NCBI GenBank assembly: GCA_027063785.1
Contig: JAMORC010000039.1
Location: 34,309 to 98,308, forward strand
Direction of reading: 5' to 3'
DNA length: 64,000 bases
From: Desulfurobacteriaceae bacterium
GTDB taxonomy: Bacteria > Aquificota > Aquificia > Desulfurobacteriales > Desulfurobacteriaceae
How positions within the stretch are numbered: the stretch's first letter is position 1; each line of letters begins with the position of its first letter. Made by a program: the position numbers and the translations under genes. Shown one piece after another: positions 6,404-14,156 of the stretch. The notes below the pieces were generated by a model. The model was not told the origin of the DNA. It worked only from the letters and a program-made list of their open reading frames with translations, and searched no databases.

Positions 6404-7262
6404 GCCTCAGATTGAGGAACTTAATTACCTCTTCAACATTCAGTCGCCTTTTCAGCAGTCCCTTTAACCTCAGAAGGTTAACCGGCTCTTCCGGTTTTAT
6501 CGTTAACCTCACACACTTAGGAGTTTTGAGAAAGTCAACTAAACCTCTACCGACCCTTTCAAGCAAAACAGGTTTTTCCCTCATACCGCTCTCAACAAGC
6601 CTGATAAGTTCTTCCTTTACTTTTTTAACATCAGCTTTTTCCTGCCTGGCCGTGTAGCTTATAAATCCTTCCACCAAACCTTTGTCTTTATAAAGCACTA
6701 CGCACTCTTTCAGGTGAAGTTTTTTAAGAAGACCGTCCAGCGTTATCCTGCCTTCCATAAACCTTTTAAGGGATGCCTTATCCCCCAACAGCTCAAAGGA
6801 ACCGGCCAGTTTTCCCATTTTATAGACGCTGAGCCCGAAAACGCCAGAGATACGATTTTCTCCTATCGTATACTCAGCCTTCAGAGAAAAAGGAAGACCT
6901 GAAAGGTCAATGCCGAGATTTGAAAGCAACGGCTTGAGGGCCGGAACTTTAAGGATAGCTCCCTCAATCTCTAACCGAAGGAAAGAAGGTAGCTCCTTTT
7001 TCCTCAAGGTAAAAGGCAGTTTCAGAGAAACCCTCTGAGCTTCGAAGCGAAAATCTTCAGAAAAGAGCGTCAAATCGGAAAACGTTACCTCATTCTTATA
7101 AAGATTGTAATCGGGGCCTCTGTAAATAACGGATACGGGCAGTTTACTGACACGCTTCCTTACCTTTTCCCTTATAACGTTAGTTGCATAAGCTTCCACT
7201 GCCAGGTAGCTGAAAACTACAGCAGTTATGAAGAGAAAGAGAGCAAGGAGCGCCCTCTTCAC
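6387..7262 (-). CDS. Membrane-anchored protein of unknown function
   Basis: A 291-residue protein with an N-terminal hydrophobic segment (residues 3-22, ALLALFLFITAVVFSYLAVE) that is probably an uncleaved anchor or signal peptide. The rest is beta-rich with alternating hydrophobic residues (VIYRGPDYNLYKNEVTFSDLTLF), reminiscent of periplasmic AsmA/LPS-transport-like folds, though no specific family is recognisable. A Lys/Arg-rich C-terminal region follows. It lies two bases after hemE on the same strand and is probably cotranscribed with it. Confidence 0.6.
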   Translation of the reverse strand: MKRALLALFLFITAVVFSYLAVEAYATNVIREKVRKRVSKLPVSVIYRGPDYNLYKNEVTFSDLTLFSEDFRFEAQRVSLKLPFTLRKKELPSFLRLEIEGAILKVPALKPLLSNLGIDLSGLPFSLKAEYTIGENRISGVFGLSVYKMGKLAGSFELLGDKASLKRFMEGRITLDGLLKKLHLKECVVLYKDKGLVEGFISYTARQEKADVKKVKEELIRLVESGMREKPVLLERVGRGLVDFLKTPKCVRLTIKPEEPVNLLRLKGLLKRRLNVEEVIKFLNLRLKSCS

Positions 7263-7264
7263 CG

Positions 7265-8311
7265 TTAGCCCCTAAGCTCCCTGCTTATTCTGTGAACTGT
7301 TTCAACGAGAAACCTTGCCTTTTTCGGATCGGTTTGCGGCAATATCCCGTGGCCGAGGTTGAAGATGTGTCCCCTTGCCTTTAAGCCCTCTTTAAGAATC
7401 TTCCTGACCTTTTCTTCTATCGTCCTCTCATCGGCAAAGAGGGCTACAGGGTCGAGGTTACCCTGAATGGACTTGTCTATCCTCTCCAGGGCAAACGGGA
7501 TTTCAGTCTTCCAATCAAGCCCTATAACGTCAACCCTCAGCCTGTTGTTCACCTCCAGGAGGTGTTGGGCATTGACGCCGAAGTGAATTATCGGCGTCTC
7601 GGGATGCCTCTTCTTCAGCTCATTAACAATTCTTTTCGTATAGGGAAAGGCATACTTTTCATAGTCTTCCCTCGACAGAACTCCCATCCAGGAGTCGAAT
7701 ATCTGAACGAGATCGGCTCCCGCCTCAATCTGTGCCGAGAGATACTCTGTAACCGTTTCGGAGAGTTTCGTCATCAGTGAATCCCAAAGCTCCTTATCGT
7801 TCCACATTACCGACTTCGCAGCTATGTAGTTTTTAGAACTCCCCCCCTCAAGTATGTAGCTTGCAAGGGTAAAGGGAGCGCCGGAAAAGCCGATTAAAGG
7901 TCTGTCTACCAGTCTCTCCTTTATTATCCTTATCGTTTCAAGGACGTAAGAAAGGTCCTCCTTCGGGTCTGGAACTTTCAGCACTTCGACATCCCTGAAA
8001 TTTCTTACAGGAGGAGTCAGAACCGGACCTTTCCCCTCCACAAATTCCACCTTTATTCCCATCTTCTCAACGGGAACGAGTATATCGGAAAAGAGTATGG
8101 CCGCATCGACCCCTATTTCCTCAATCGGTATGAGGGTTACCTCCGCCGCAAGCTCCGGATTCCTGCAAAGGTTCATAAAACTCCCGGCCTTTTCTCTAAT
8201 TTTCCTGTACCTTTCCGAATACCTGCCGGCCTGCCTCATTATCCAGACAGGCGTGTAGTCGGTTTCTTCCCCTCTGGCAGCTTTCAGTATGGGATGATTC
8301 TTTAGTTCCAT
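7265..8311 (-). CDS. hemE: Uroporphyrinogen decarboxylase HemE
   Basis: A 348-residue enzyme converting uroporphyrinogen III to coproporphyrinogen III in the cytoplasm, a branch step of haem synthesis. The family signature TPVWIMRQAGRY with its substrate-binding arginines is near residue 20, followed by the catalytic aspartate motif AILFSDILVP and the second signature GFSGAPFTLASYILEG. Length is normal. The ATG follows a GGAGGAGAGA ribosome-binding site. A TATAAT sequence at 8341-8346 on the minus strand lies between it and the TnpB element, so it probably has its own promoter. Confidence 0.95.
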   Translation of the reverse strand: MELKNHPILKAARGEETDYTPVWIMRQAGRYSERYRKIREKAGSFMNLCRNPELAAEVTLIPIEEIGVDAAILFSDILVPVEKMGIKVEFVEGKGPVLTPPVRNFRDVEVLKVPDPKEDLSYVLETIRIIKERLVDRPLIGFSGAPFTLASYILEGGSSKNYIAAKSVMWNDKELWDSLMTKLSETVTEYLSAQIEAGADLVQIFDSWMGVLSREDYEKYAFPYTKRIVNELKKRHPETPIIHFGVNAQHLLEVNNRLRVDVIGLDWKTEIPFALERIDKSIQGNLDPVALFADERTIEEKVRKILKEGLKARGHIFNLGHGILPQTDPKKARFLVETVHRISRELRG

Positions 8312-8340
8312 TCTCTCCTCCGGTTAGAAGCTGTGGAGCC

Positions 8341-8346
8341 ATTATA
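8341..8346 (-). promoter_or_regulatory. -10 element upstream of hemE
   Basis: On the minus strand this reads TATAAT, 30 bases before the hemE ATG. No good -35 hexamer is visible at 16-18 bp, so the assignment is tentative. It would let hemE be expressed independently of the mobile element just upstream. Confidence 0.4.
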
Positions 8347-8407
8347 CTATCCGGAATCGGAAAGTTCCCTTCGAATAAGCAAACGGACACGCCACGTGTG
8401 ACTTCCT

Positions 8408-8427
8408 CCCCCGACTAAAGTCGGGGG
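8408..8427. repeat. Right-end subterminal hairpin of the TnpB element
   Basis: A near-perfect palindrome with a 9-bp stem and an AA centre. It overlaps the last codons and the stop of tnpB. In IS200/IS605 elements such hairpins are recognised by TnpA and also form the 3' part of the guide (omega) RNA used by TnpB. Confidence 0.7.
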
Positions 8428-9680
8428 CTTCCCGCTTCATCGTGGGATAAACCCCACTCCACGGGCGTTACTTTCCCGCAGTCCACGGGTAGGGTTTTTA
8501 GGAGTTTTCCTTCTCCTTTAAGCTTCTCTATCGCTATCCTCAGTATGTTCCTCGCTGAATTAACGTCTCTGTCTATCTCTTTACCGCAACTCTGACACTT
8601 AAAGGTTCTCTCTGATAGAAAAACTTTCTGTCTATGCCCACAAAAGGAGCAAGTTTGGGTAGTAGGTTCGTATCTATCTACAAAGACCACAGGAATAAGG
8701 GTCGCAAGGGTTCTCAGCCTTGCAGTTATTCCCCCTATTCCCGTGTTTTGTATCTGTTTACCGAAATATCCCTCTTTCCAGCTCTTGATGTTGTCGTTCT
8801 GAACTACTATGAGAGAGAATCTTTTGAGGTAGCTTACTGCTTTATTGAGGGTGTCTTTTCGCTTGTTGTTGATGTATTCCCACTCTCTCCTAATTAGCTG
8901 TTTTATCTTCCAGTAGTTCTTACTCCCCTTCTGTTTTCTGGAAAGGGATTTTTGCAGTCTCTTTAGTCTTTTAGTCTCAGGTATATACCAGCTGAATTTC
9001 TCTCCGCTTGACAGAGTTAGCTGGTGCTTTATCCCTAAGTCTATACCTATCGGTTCTTTTAATCGCCTTTCTCTAATTTCCTTTAAAACTTCTTCTTTTG
9101 GAAGGTAGCAGACTACGTGCAGGTAGTATCCGGAGGGTTTCTTAATAAGCTGTGCTTCTGCAAGTTCTGCGTTTTTCGGTATTTGGTGGAGACCTAAGAC
9201 TCTAAATCTCTTCTTTATCCCCTGTATCTTTACTTTATTCTTGTCTCCTAAAATCTTGTAGGTTATTCCGTATTGTTTTAACGGTATGCTTCTAACTTCG
9301 CTCTTAAATGAGAGCTTCCCTACCTTGATTCCTTTTTCCTTTGCTCTTTTGAGGGAGAGAAGATTTCCCTTTATCCTTTCTACTATTCCTTGCCTCATCT
9401 GGGAGGAGAGTTGTTTTATTTCTCTCCTTTTAAACCCCTCTGGTGTTTTGATTTCTACTTCTTTGAGTTTCCAAGTATCTCTGTTCAACCTGTTTTCTAC
9501 ATCTGCAATTATGTAGTTGTATAGCCACTTTGCCTCAAGGAATAATCTGCCTAATACTTCTCTGTCTTTTTCTGATAGATTCTGGAGCTTGAGCTGATAG
9601 ACTCGGGGAACCTGAATTTTTCTTTTTTCCCTCGTCTGCTTTAAGGTGTTTCTTATCTTTTCAGCTTTAACCCGTCCCAT
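8415..9680 (-). CDS. tnpB: TnpB, RNA-guided endonuclease of IS200/IS605 (OrfB)
   Basis: A 421-residue TnpB. The N-terminal helical and beta-barrel region is followed by a split RuvC domain with D214 (GIDLGIKHQ), an acidic residue D296 in the second block (VVQNDNIKSW, the Q-x-D/E variant seen in one IS1341-like subgroup) and D372 (DRDVNSARNIL). The zinc finger C344/C347/C362/C365 is intact. All catalytic positions are present, so the nuclease may be active. TnpB uses a guide RNA from the element's right end to cut target DNA and favour retention of the element. Confidence 0.92.
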   Translation of the reverse strand: MGRVKAEKIRNTLKQTREKRKIQVPRVYQLKLQNLSEKDREVLGRLFLEAKWLYNYIIADVENRLNRDTWKLKEVEIKTPEGFKRREIKQLSSQMRQGIVERIKGNLLSLKRAKEKGIKVGKLSFKSEVRSIPLKQYGITYKILGDKNKVKIQGIKKRFRVLGLHQIPKNAELAEAQLIKKPSGYYLHVVCYLPKEEVLKEIRERRLKEPIGIDLGIKHQLTLSSGEKFSWYIPETKRLKRLQKSLSRKQKGSKNYWKIKQLIRREWEYINNKRKDTLNKAVSYLKRFSLIVVQNDNIKSWKEGYFGKQIQNTGIGGITARLRTLATLIPVVFVDRYEPTTQTCSFCGHRQKVFLSERTFKCQSCGKEIDRDVNSARNILRIAIEKLKGEGKLLKTLPVDCGKVTPVEWGLSHDEAGSPRL

Positions 9681-9714
9681 AGCTTACAATCTATCACGAC
9701 AGTTGTTGAGTGCA

Positions 9715-9757
9715 ACGGCTTACGCCGTGTGCTGAATCTCTCCTTTGAAAAGGAGAG
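9715..9757. repeat. Left-end hairpins of the TnpB element
   Basis: Two adjacent hairpins lie upstream of tnpB. ACGGC/GCCGT (9715-9719 with 9724-9728) has a four-base loop. CTCTCCTTT/AAAGGAGAG (9738-9746 with 9749-9757) has a two-base centre and is flanked by a GTGCT/AGCAC pair (9729-9733, 9762-9766). Their position matches the left-end imperfect palindromes of IS200/IS605 elements. Confidence 0.6.
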
Positions 9758-9789
9758 CGTTAGCACGCAAATTTTCGTAAAAACCTGCC

Positions 9790-10830
9790 CTACGCGGAAA
9801 GCTTTTCCTTCGTCCTCAGCATACCGCAGGCGGCAGAAATGTCCTGTCCCCTCGACTCTCTTATGAAGGCGGCAATGTTGTGATCCCAGAGAACTTTCTG
9901 AAATGCCTCTATCTTTTCCCTTGGAGTCGGTTCAAAGGAAGAACCGGGATAAGGGTTGAAGGGAATCAAGTTCACTTTTACGGGAATTCCCCTTACAAGC
10001 CCAACGAGCCTGCGGGCGTCCTCCAGGGAATCGTTAACGTCCTTGAGCATAACGTATTCAATCATTATTCTCCTTACGTTATCGGCCGGGTACCTCCTCA
10101 AAGCCCTAAATATCTCGCCTATCGGGTACTTCCTGTTTAATGGAACAATTTTCTCCCTGACCTCATCGGTCGTGGCGTGGAGCGACACGGCAAGCTTAAC
10201 CCGGTTCAGCTCTCTGGCCATCCTCTCTATTCCGGGAACTATTCCGACGGTAGAGATGGTTATTTTCCTCTTTGAAAGGTCTAGCATGTCCCTATGGGTC
10301 ATTATCTCAACGGCTTTCTTGACGTTATCGAAGTTAAGAAGCGGCTCCCCCATACCCATAAAGACAACGTTAGAAATCCTCCTTTCCTCTCCAACGTCCC
10401 TCTGAACTTGAATATACTGGTCTACGATCTCAGCAGGCGTCAGGCTCCTGGTGAAGCCGTCCTTTGCCGTAAGGCAAAACTTACAGCCCGCCGGGCAGCC
10501 CACTTGTGTCGACACGCAAAGGGTATTCCATCCCTTTTCCGGTATAAAGACGGACTCTATCCTGTTGCCGTCGGGAAGTTCAAAGAGGTACTTCCTTGTT
10601 CCGTCGGCAGACTCTTCGACCTTTACCGTTTTTAAAACATCTATGGCAGCTTTCTCGGAAAGCAGCTTCCTTGTCGCCTTTGATATGTTCGTCATCGAGT
10701 CAAAATCTGAAACGCGCTTCTTATAAATCCACTGGGCAATCTGCTTAGCCCTATAGGGTTCAAGTCCAATTGAAGTAACAAAATCCTTAAGCTCCTCAAG
10801 GTTAAGGTCTTTCAGAACAACTCTATCCAT
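9790..10830 (-). CDS. rlmN: Radical-SAM 23S rRNA/tRNA adenine C2-methyltransferase RlmN
   Basis: A 346-residue radical-SAM enzyme that methylates C2 of A2503 in 23S rRNA and A37 of some tRNAs. The [4Fe-4S] motif is C112-x3-C116-x2-C119 (CPAGCKFCLTAKDGF). The C-terminal cysteine in ISAACGML and an upstream cysteine are the pair used for the covalent intermediate. The GMGEPLLN SAM-binding motif is present. Its ATG overlaps the stop of a 35-residue membrane-protein gene upstream. Confidence 0.95.
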   Translation of the reverse strand: MDRVVLKDLNLEELKDFVTSIGLEPYRAKQIAQWIYKKRVSDFDSMTNISKATRKLLSEKAAIDVLKTVKVEESADGTRKYLFELPDGNRIESVFIPEKGWNTLCVSTQVGCPAGCKFCLTAKDGFTRSLTPAEIVDQYIQVQRDVGEERRISNVVFMGMGEPLLNFDNVKKAVEIMTHRDMLDLSKRKITISTVGIVPGIERMARELNRVKLAVSLHATTDEVREKIVPLNRKYPIGEIFRALRRYPADNVRRIMIEYVMLKDVNDSLEDARRLVGLVRGIPVKVNLIPFNPYPGSSFEPTPREKIEAFQKVLWDHNIAAFIRESRGQDISAACGMLRTKEKLSA

Positions 10831-10930
10831 GGCGCTTCCTCTTTATCGTCTTAAAGATGCCGTAAGCCGTAGAACCGACAAAAACAACGGTAATGAAAAG
10901 GGCAAGGAGAAAGCTAATCGTTCCCGTCAA
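10823..10930 (-). CDS. Small single-pass membrane protein (35 residues)
   Basis: A short ORF between the Trm112-like gene and rlmN. It starts with TTG inside the end of the upstream gene and its TAG overlaps the rlmN start by eight bases. The product has one hydrophobic segment ([20 protein letters not shown]) followed by a basic tail (KTIKRKRHG), as expected for a single-span inner-membrane microprotein with the tail in the cytoplasm. Tight packing on both sides supports it being real; the function is unknown. Confidence 0.55.
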   Translation of the reverse strand: MTGTISFLLALFITVVFVGSTAYGIFKTIKRKRHG

Positions 10931-11090
10931 GCTCTTCAGCCTCCTCCACAAGCATAACCGGTATATCTTCAACTATCGGATAGGCAAGCCTGCACTTGTG
11001 GCAGATAAGCTTCTGTTCCTTTTCCCTGTATTCGAGATCCCCTTTACACTTGGGACAGACCAAAAGCTTTAAAAGCTCCTCGTTGATCAT
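10914..11090 (-). CDS. Trm112/YcaR-family zinc-ribbon protein
   Basis: A 58-residue protein with two cysteine pairs: CPKC near the N terminus and CHKC about 20 residues later, then [17 protein letters not shown], which is the standard ending of the Trm112/YcaR (UPF0434) family. In eukaryotes and archaea Trm112 activates methyltransferases; the bacterial homologues are poorly defined. Here it heads an operon with the rRNA methyltransferase gene rlmN, which is suggestive. The ATG at 11090 is preceded by GGAGGTCGGG. Confidence 0.85.
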   Translation of the reverse strand: MINEELLKLLVCPKCKGDLEYREKEQKLICHKCRLAYPIVEDIPVMLVEEAEELDGND

Positions 11091-11112
11091 CCCGACCTCC
11101 GCAGGGTTCGCC

Positions 11113-11141
11113 TTGACACCTTAAAACATAAGGTATATTTT
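11113..11141 (+). promoter_or_regulatory. Promoter of the Ser-Lys-Ser tRNA cluster
   Basis: A consensus TTGACA (11113-11118) and TATTTT (11136-11141) are 17 bp apart, ending 16 bases before tRNA-Ser. The strength and position are typical of a stable-RNA promoter. Confidence 0.75.
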
Positions 11142-11156
11142 TCCTTTACGCAACGC

Positions 11157-11251
11157 GGAGGGGTGGCCGAGTCTGGCTGAAGGCGGGTGACTTGAAATCA
11201 CCTGAGGGCCTAACCAGCCCTCCGGGGGTTCAAATCCCTCCCCCTCCGCCA
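11157..11251 (+). tRNA. tRNA-Ser (anticodon TGA)
   Basis: The acceptor GGAGGGG (11157-11163) pairs with CCCCTCC (11241-11247), followed by G and encoded CCA. The anticodon loop CTTGAAA gives TGA. A long variable arm (GGGCCTAACCAGCCC region) is characteristic of class II tRNA-Ser. Confidence 0.97.
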
Positions 11252-11256
11252 TAAGT

Positions 11257-11332
<76 letters not shown>

Positions 11333-11339
11333 CTTTTAA

Positions 11340-11435
<96 letters not shown>

Positions 11436-11542
11436 CTCCGTTCAAATCTTCCTCAGCACCTTTCCTTCCGCTCCCACCGGCAAAGTGCACTTTCATATAA
11501 TTGCTTTTGAGCTTTCAAGAAATTCCGCATAAGGAGTGGAAA

Positions 11543-12868
11543 ATGAAAATTGTTAACCTGCGGAAAGAGAACTGGGAAAAGGATCCGGAACTATTAAGAA
11601 TAAAAAACAGGGGGCAGGGACTTGAGAGCAAGTATGCTTCGGCGGTTCTTGAAATCCTCGAAAACGTAAAGAACTACGGAGACAATGCCGTCTTTTCTTA
11701 CGCCAGAAAATTTGACAGAGTGGAGCTTAATCCCCAAAACGTGAAAGTTTCAGAAGAGGAGATAGAAGAAGCTTTCCGAAAAGCCGACCAAGATGTCGTT
11801 GAAGCAATCAAAACCGCAGTAGAGAGAGTCAAGAAGTTCCACGAGCACCAGAAGGAAAACTCATTTTTCGTTACAGAACCGGGGATCATCCTGGGGCAGA
11901 AGGTTGTTCCCCTTGAAAGCGTGGCAATCTACGTTCCGGGAGGAAAGGCCTCCTACCCTTCTTCCGTTGTCATGAATGCCGTTCCGGCTAAGGTTGCAGG
12001 GGTCGAAAAGGTTGTAATGATAACACCGGCCATCGGTTCCCTTGAAGTAAACCCCTATTCACTGATAGCGGCGAAGCTCTCGGGAGTTGACGAGATATAC
12101 AGGGTCGGAGGCGCTCACGGAGTAGCCGCCGTAGCTTACGGAACCGAAACCTTCCCGAAGGTGGACAAAATAGTCGGCCCTGGAAACATCTACGTCGCAC
12201 TGGCAAAGAAGTTCCTCTTCGGAACTGTTGACATCGACATGGTCGCAGGACCCAGTGAAATCCTCGTCATTGCCGATGAAACTGCCAATCCCGACTGGGT
12301 TGCCACCGACCTCCTTTCCCAGGCCGAACACGACGAGCTGGCCGGAGCATTCCTGGTTACCCACAGGGAGGAAATCGCAGAAGCCGTTGTCAAGGCAGTC
12401 AAGAACAAGCTCAAGAACTTAAAAAGAAAGGAAATTGCCGAAAAATCGATAGAAAACTTCGGAACGGTTTTCCTAACGAGGGACGTTTACCACTCCTGCG
12501 AGGTGGCAAACGCCGTAGCACCGGAACACTTGGAGGTTGCAACAAAGGAACCTTTCGCCCTTCTTGATCTCATAAAGCACGCAGGGGCTATATTCCTCGG
12601 CCACCACACCTGCGAGTCTCTCGGAGACTACGTTCTCGGCCCCAACCACGTCCTCCCGACCGGGGGAAGCGCCAGGTTTTTCTCTCCCTTAGGGGTCTAC
12701 GACTTCGTGAAGCGTTCCTCGGTGCTTTACGTTAACCAAGAAGGTTTTAAGAGAGTCGGAAAGGCCGCAAGGAAGCTTGCCGAGTGCGAAGGACTCGAAG
12801 CCCACGGGCTTGCAGTAGAAGTAAGGGAGAGAATTCCGATATCCGTCAAAGTAGAGGAGAAAGCTTAA
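11543..12868 (+). CDS. hisD: Histidinol dehydrogenase HisD
   Basis: A 441-residue zinc enzyme oxidising L-histidinol to L-histidine with two NAD+. Recognisable family segments are VAIYVPGGKASYPSSV, GPGNIYVALAKK, DMVAGPSEILVIAD, the SQAEHDELA zinc/catalytic segment with its histidine, and PTGGSARFFSPLGV. The start chosen is the ATG at 11543 preceded by AAGGAGTGG. A TATAAT at 11496-11501 upstream may be its -10. It heads a long plus-strand run; no other his genes are nearby. Confidence 0.95.
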   Translation: MKIVNLRKENWEKDPELLRIKNRGQGLESKYASAVLEILENVKNYGDNAVFSYARKFDRVELNPQNVKVSEEEIEEAFRKADQDVVEAIKTAVERVKKFHEHQKENSFFVTEPGIILGQKVVPLESVAIYVPGGKASYPSSVVMNAVPAKVAGVEKVVMITPAIGSLEVNPYSLIAAKLSGVDEIYRVGGAHGVAAVAYGTETFPKVDKIVGPGNIYVALAKKFLFGTVDIDMVAGPSEILVIADETANPDWVATDLLSQAEHDELAGAFLVTHREEIAEAVVKAVKNKLKNLKRKEIAEKSIENFGTVFLTRDVYHSCEVANAVAPEHLEVATKEPFALLDLIKHAGAIFLGHHTCESLGDYVLGPNHVLPTGGSARFFSPLGVYDFVKRSSVLYVNQEGFKRVGKAARKLAECEGLEAHGLAVEVRERIPISVKVEEKA

Positions 12869-12885
12869 TCGAAGAAGGGGTAGGA

Positions 12886-13821
12886 ATGGAACACCTTATC
12901 TCTGCAGAGGAGATATCGAGGGAAAGGTTTTACGAGATATACAGGCTTTCCCGAAAGGTAAAAAAGGCCCTTAAGGAAGACAGAAAGAAGTTTTCCGTCC
13001 TCAGGGGCAAGTGCGTCGTTAATCTTTTCTTTGAACCTTCCACGAGAACCCGCTCTTCCTTTGAGAAAGCCGGAAAGTTCCTCTCGGCAGATGTAATAAA
13101 CATAACGGCTTCGGCAAGCAGCCTGAAGAAAGGGGAAAGCCTCATAGACACGCTCAAGAACCTCGACATGATGCACCCCGACGTTATCGTTCTGAGACAC
13201 CCCTGCGAAGGAGCATGTTATACGGTAAAGAGATTCATAAATGCCTCAATAGTAAACGCAGGGGACGGAAGGCACCAGCACCCCACTCAGGCCCTCCTCG
13301 ATGCCGTTACCCTTACAGAATACTTCGAAAATTTAGAAGGAAAGAAAATTGCAATAATCGGTGATATTGTAAACAGCCGGGTTGCAAGGTCTGACGCCAT
13401 ACTCTTTAAAACCTTGGGTGCAGAAGTTTTCGTTTACGGACCTTCTCCCTACATGCCCCGCTTCCCCGAAGCTATCGGGGTTAAAAAACTTTCTTCCTTT
13501 GAGGAAGTTGCCGAAATATCCGACGCCGTCGTACTGCTGAGAATCCAGCTCGAGAGACAAAACGCAAGGAAAACATTCCCTTCACTGAGGGAATACGCAG
13601 AGCTTTACGGGATGAACAAGAAAAGGCTCTCGATGCTGAAAAAGGATGCAGTCGTTCTCCACCCTGGTCCGTTCAACAGGGGAGTGGAGCTGAACAATGA
13701 TGTTGTTATGTCCGAAAAGTCACTGATTTTCAACCAGGTAGAGACAGGCCTTGCCGTGAGGATGGTAGTCCTTTCACTCCTCTGCAGGAGGAAAGAAAGG
13801 TTAGAGGAGGAAGTTCAATGA
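12886..13821 (+). CDS. pyrB: Aspartate carbamoyltransferase catalytic subunit PyrB
   Basis: A 311-residue transcarbamylase condensing carbamoyl phosphate and aspartate. The carbamoyl phosphate loop FEPSTRTRSSFE and the DGRHQHPTQALLD motif are intact. The ATG at 12886 matches the family length; longer in-frame starts inside hisD are unlikely. No regulatory PyrI is visible. It overlaps the cytochrome gene by four bases (ATGA), and pyrC follows that gene, so pyrB, the cytochrome and pyrC form one translationally coupled unit. Confidence 0.94.
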   Translation: MEHLISAEEISRERFYEIYRLSRKVKKALKEDRKKFSVLRGKCVVNLFFEPSTRTRSSFEKAGKFLSADVINITASASSLKKGESLIDTLKNLDMMHPDVIVLRHPCEGACYTVKRFINASIVNAGDGRHQHPTQALLDAVTLTEYFENLEGKKIAIIGDIVNSRVARSDAILFKTLGAEVFVYGPSPYMPRFPEAIGVKKLSSFEEVAEISDAVVLLRIQLERQNARKTFPSLREYAELYGMNKKRLSMLKKDAVVLHPGPFNRGVELNNDVVMSEKSLIFNQVETGLAVRMVVLSLLCRRKERLEEEVQ

Positions 13822-14156
13822 GAAAAACGTTTATCCTCTTAGTGCCGCTTATATCCGGACTTTTTATCTACAGCTGTTTCAAAGGAGGCGTCCTAAATAG
13901 GGATCTCGTTTTTAAAAACGACAACGGGAACGTTGTTTTCAGCCACGTTTACCACGTAAAAGTTAAGAAACAACACTGTTCTTACTGCCACCCGAAGATC
14001 TTTAAAAAGAAATTCGGTGCCGACAAGTTTACTATGAAGGATATCTGGAACGGCAAGTACTGCGGTGTATGCCACAACGGAAGCAGGGCTTTTGACGCGA
14101 AAAATCCGAGGAATTGCATCAAGTGCCACAAGCCAAAAAGCGGAGAGAAGCAATGA
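13818..14156 (+). CDS. Triheme c-type cytochrome (c7-like)
   Basis: A 112-residue exported protein. An N-terminal hydrophobic segment (residues 4-19) ends in YSC20, which may be a lipobox, though Tyr at -2 is unusual. Three CxxCH haem sites are present: C54-x2-CH58, C82-x2-CH86 and C100-x2-CH104. Additional histidines H43, H46 and H53 could be the sixth ligands, giving bis-His haems as in cytochrome c7. It would act in periplasmic electron transfer. Its start overlaps pyrB and its stop overlaps pyrC, an unexpected place for a cytochrome. Haem attachment would need the CcsA/ResB genes at 53950-56282. Confidence 0.87.
   Translation: MRKTFILLVPLISGLFIYSCFKGGVLNRDLVFKNDNGNVVFSHVYHVKVKKQHCSYCHPKIFKKKFGADKFTMKDIWNGKYCGVCHNGSRAFDAKNPRNCIKCHKPKSGEKQ

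Larger units (their letters stand above)
8398..9776 (-). mobile_element. IS200/IS605-type element carrying only tnpB
   Basis: A solo-tnpB element sits between rlmN and hemE. Its right end has a 9-bp hairpin with arms 8408-8416 and 8419-8427 (CCCCCGACT and its complement) that overlaps the tnpB stop codon, followed on the minus strand by GGAAGTCAC, like subterminal hairpins of this family. The left end carries two hairpins: 9715-9719 with 9724-9728, and 9738-9746 with 9749-9757. A TTTTTAC motif on the minus strand just outside 9777 could be the target-adjacent motif. There is no TnpA gene, so it cannot move without help. Exact ends are estimates. Confidence 0.6.

Noticed and set aside
12784..12885. 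N-terminal extension of PyrB inside hisD
   Set aside because: The extension is basic and low-complexity and the ATG at 12886 gives the family length.
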